NCBI GenBank assembly: GCA_009706135.1
Contig: WLRX01000039.1
Coordinates: 1-7,410 of the forward strand
Direction: 5' to 3'
From: Actinomycetota bacterium
GTDB lineage: Bacteria; Actinomycetota; Actinomycetes; Nanopelagicales; Nanopelagicaceae
Length of the DNA: 7,410 nt
Positions 6,190 through 7,410 of the stretch are shown one piece after another (positions within the stretch are counted from its first letter, which is position 1; each line of letters opens with the position of its first letter). Under the pieces are notes generated by a model, which saw nothing but the letters and a program-made list of their open reading frames with translations, ran no database searches and had not been told where the DNA came from. The translations under genes were made by a program, and so were the position numbers.

Positions 6190-6669
6190 ATGCGCCCGTG
6201 GCGCTCTCTCTATCTCATCGCCTGGGTTGTGTGGCTTATAGATCTTGGAACCAAATTTTGGGCAGAGAAGTTTTTATCATCTCGAGCCAATGTTGAAGTA
6301 CTAGGTTCTTTTCTTCAACTCACATTTATTCGAAACTCGGGAGCAGCATTTAGTATCGGAACTGGCAAGACTATTTTCTTTTCAATTTTTGCTCTGATGG
6401 TTTTGGTCTTCATCACACGTTATGCCGGGCGAATTACATCAAAGGGATGGGCTGTAGTTGGTGGGCTCGTTTTGGGTGGGATTCTAGGAAACCTCACCGA
6501 TCGCATTTTTCGAGCGCCCAGCTTTCTGCAAGGTCATGTTATTGATTGGATTCAATTACCGCGTTGGCCGGTCTTTAATGTTGCCGATACCGCTATTGTG
6601 ATTGCAGCACTTCTAGCCGTTATTTTAACGATTCGAAACGTTGCACCAATAAAACCTATAGATAAATAG
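6190..6669 (+). CDS. lspA: Lipoprotein signal peptidase (signal peptidase II)
   Basis: A 159-residue inner-membrane aspartyl protease that cuts the signal peptide from prolipoproteins just before the lipidated cysteine, after Lgt has acted. Motifs: LIDLGTKFWAE near the N-terminus, FIRNSGAAFSI (47-56), GGILGNLTDR (96-105) with catalytic Asp104, and VFNVADTAI (128-136) with catalytic Asp133. Four hydrophobic segments lie at about 6-20, 60-77, 87-101 and 131-149, as expected for the family. I chose ATG 6190, 2 nt after the upstream stop; the frame stays open back to 6088, but that part lies inside the DksA-like gene and has no LspA similarity. A GAGGAA at 6173-6178, 11 nt before the ATG and inside the upstream gene, may serve as a ribosome binding site. 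lspA followed by an rluD-type gene is widespread in bacteria. Confidence 0.95.
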   Translation: MRPWRSLYLIAWVVWLIDLGTKFWAEKFLSSRANVEVLGSFLQLTFIRNSGAAFSIGTGKTIFFSIFALMVLVFITRYAGRITSKGWAVVGGLVLGGILGNLTDRIFRAPSFLQGHVIDWIQLPRWPVFNVADTAIVIAALLAVILTIRNVAPIKPIDK

Positions 6670-6686
6670 ATTGGCAAGAGTTGAAA

Positions 6687-7410
6687 ATGGCACGTATATC
6701 TCGAACCTTGTCTGTCCCAGAGGGCGTTGCAGGTGAGCGCATTGATAGCGCGCTGACAAGAGTCCTTGGACTCTCTCGCACCGCAGTTGTTCGCTTGCTT
6801 GAAGATGGCGATATCACCACATCAGGTAAAGCTATGAGCAAATCTGACAAAGTTGCTGCTGGACAAATTATCGAAGTTTTGATGCCGCAAGAGAAAAACT
6901 CCGAACCAATTCCTTTAACTCCAATTCCTGGTTTATCTATTATTTATAATGATGATTCCATTGTTGTCATTGATAAGCCCGTGGGTTGTGCCGCGCACCC
7001 AAGTCCAGGTTGGGAAGGCCCAACAGTTGTCGGCGCTCTTAGCGCAGCTGGTTACACAGTTTCAACGAGTGGTCCGGCAGAGCGTGCTGGAATAGTTCAT
7101 CGGCTAGATGTTGGCACTAGTGGGCTAATGGTTGTCGCTAAGACAGATCAAGCATTTACCTTTCTGAAGGATGCTTTCAAATCTCGCACGGTCACAAAGA
7201 TTTATCACGCATTAATCCAAGGTCACATGGATCCAACTACCGGAACCATCGATGCACCAATTGATCGTCATCCAAAAGAGGATCATCGGTTTGCTGTAGT
7301 TGCTAACGGAAAAGAAAGTATTACGCATTATGAAGTTATTGAATTTTATCGTGGCGTTTCTTTAGTTAAAGTTGAATTAGAAACTGGACGCACTCATCAA
7401 ATTAGAGTTC
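6687..7410 (+). CDS. rluD: RluA/RluD-family 23S rRNA pseudouridine synthase (3' end beyond the window)
   Basis: Starts at ATG 6687 and stays open for 241 codons to the window edge, so the C-terminus (normally about 300-310 residues in total) is missing. Residues about 17-66 form an S4-like RNA-binding domain (GERIDSALTRVLGLSRTAV, ... AGQIIEV). The catalytic domain begins near IIYNDDSIVVIDKPVG (85-100), followed by the signature HRLDVGTSGLM (138-148) with catalytic Asp141, KIYHALIQG (171-179), and ETGRTHQIRV at the edge. The family isomerises uridine to pseudouridine in RNA; RluD acts on helix 69 of 23S rRNA, but RluA, RluC and RluD share these motifs. The RluD assignment rests on the S4 domain and on position after lspA. 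The 17-nt gap after lspA contains no strong ribosome binding site (CAAGAG only); an in-frame TTG at 6681 is a possible alternative start. Confidence 0.92.
   Translation, partial: MARISRTLSVPEGVAGERIDSALTRVLGLSRTAVVRLLEDGDITTSGKAMSKSDKVAAGQIIEVLMPQEKNSEPIPLTPIPGLSIIYNDDSIVVIDKPVGCAAHPSPGWEGPTVVGALSAAGYTVSTSGPAERAGIVHRLDVGTSGLMVVAKTDQAFTFLKDAFKSRTVTKIYHALIQGHMDPTTGTIDAPIDRHPKEDHRFAVVANGKESITHYEVIEFYRGVSLVKVELETGRTHQIRV

Noticed and set aside
1..7410. Search for tRNA or rRNA genes, CRISPR arrays, insertion sequences, attachment sites or a defence-type gene cluster
   Set aside because: Coding density is almost complete with recognisable housekeeping genes, and the only intergenic stretch is 87 nt; nothing supports any of these.

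Overview
The window is a stretch of chromosomal housekeeping genes from an actinobacterium. The gene order ftsZ - pgeF - yggS - sepF - yggT - ileS - dksA-like - lspA - rluD follows the classic actinobacterial segment downstream of ftsZ (as I recall it in Streptomyces coelicolor: ftsZ, pgeF, yggS, sepF, yggT, divIVA, ileS, a histone-H1-like/DksA protein, lspA, rluD). SepF ending in FFNQS, the FtsZ tail, and the Lys/Ala-rich TraR/DksA protein are also actinobacterial in style. By eye the base composition is only moderate in GC, with many TTA, AAA and ATT codons, and spacers are very short. Together these suggest a small-genome, low-GC lineage such as the freshwater acI group (Nanopelagicales). 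That placement is inference; no rRNA or other marker is present.

Layout. Positions 1-2249 form one tightly packed plus-strand block: the 3' end of ftsZ, pgeF, yggS, sepF and yggT, with gaps of 2 nt, a 4-nt overlap, 10 nt and 10 nt. Positions 2246-5356 hold a full-length minus-strand ileS whose stop codon interlocks with that of yggT. Positions 5357-5443 are the only real intergenic region, a short divergent promoter zone. From 5444 a second plus-strand block runs through the DksA-like regulator, lspA and rluD, which is cut by the window edge.

How the genes fit together. FtsZ, SepF and YggT are linked to the divisome and membrane. YggS keeps PLP balanced, and PgeF handles purine nucleosides or muropeptide repair. 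IleRS charges tRNA-Ile. The DksA-like protein probably connects chromatin or RNA polymerase with growth state, LspA matures lipoproteins, and RluD modifies 23S rRNA.

The departures from the expected picture are these: divIVA is missing from its usual place after yggT; ileS is inverted relative to its neighbours; the IleRS signature motif reads GTHH (GXHH) instead of HXGH; and the only intergenic region seems to drive two nearly leaderless transcripts, with no room for the T-box leader known from some actinobacterial ileS genes. I see no mobile element, CRISPR array, RNA gene or unknown multi-gene system here.
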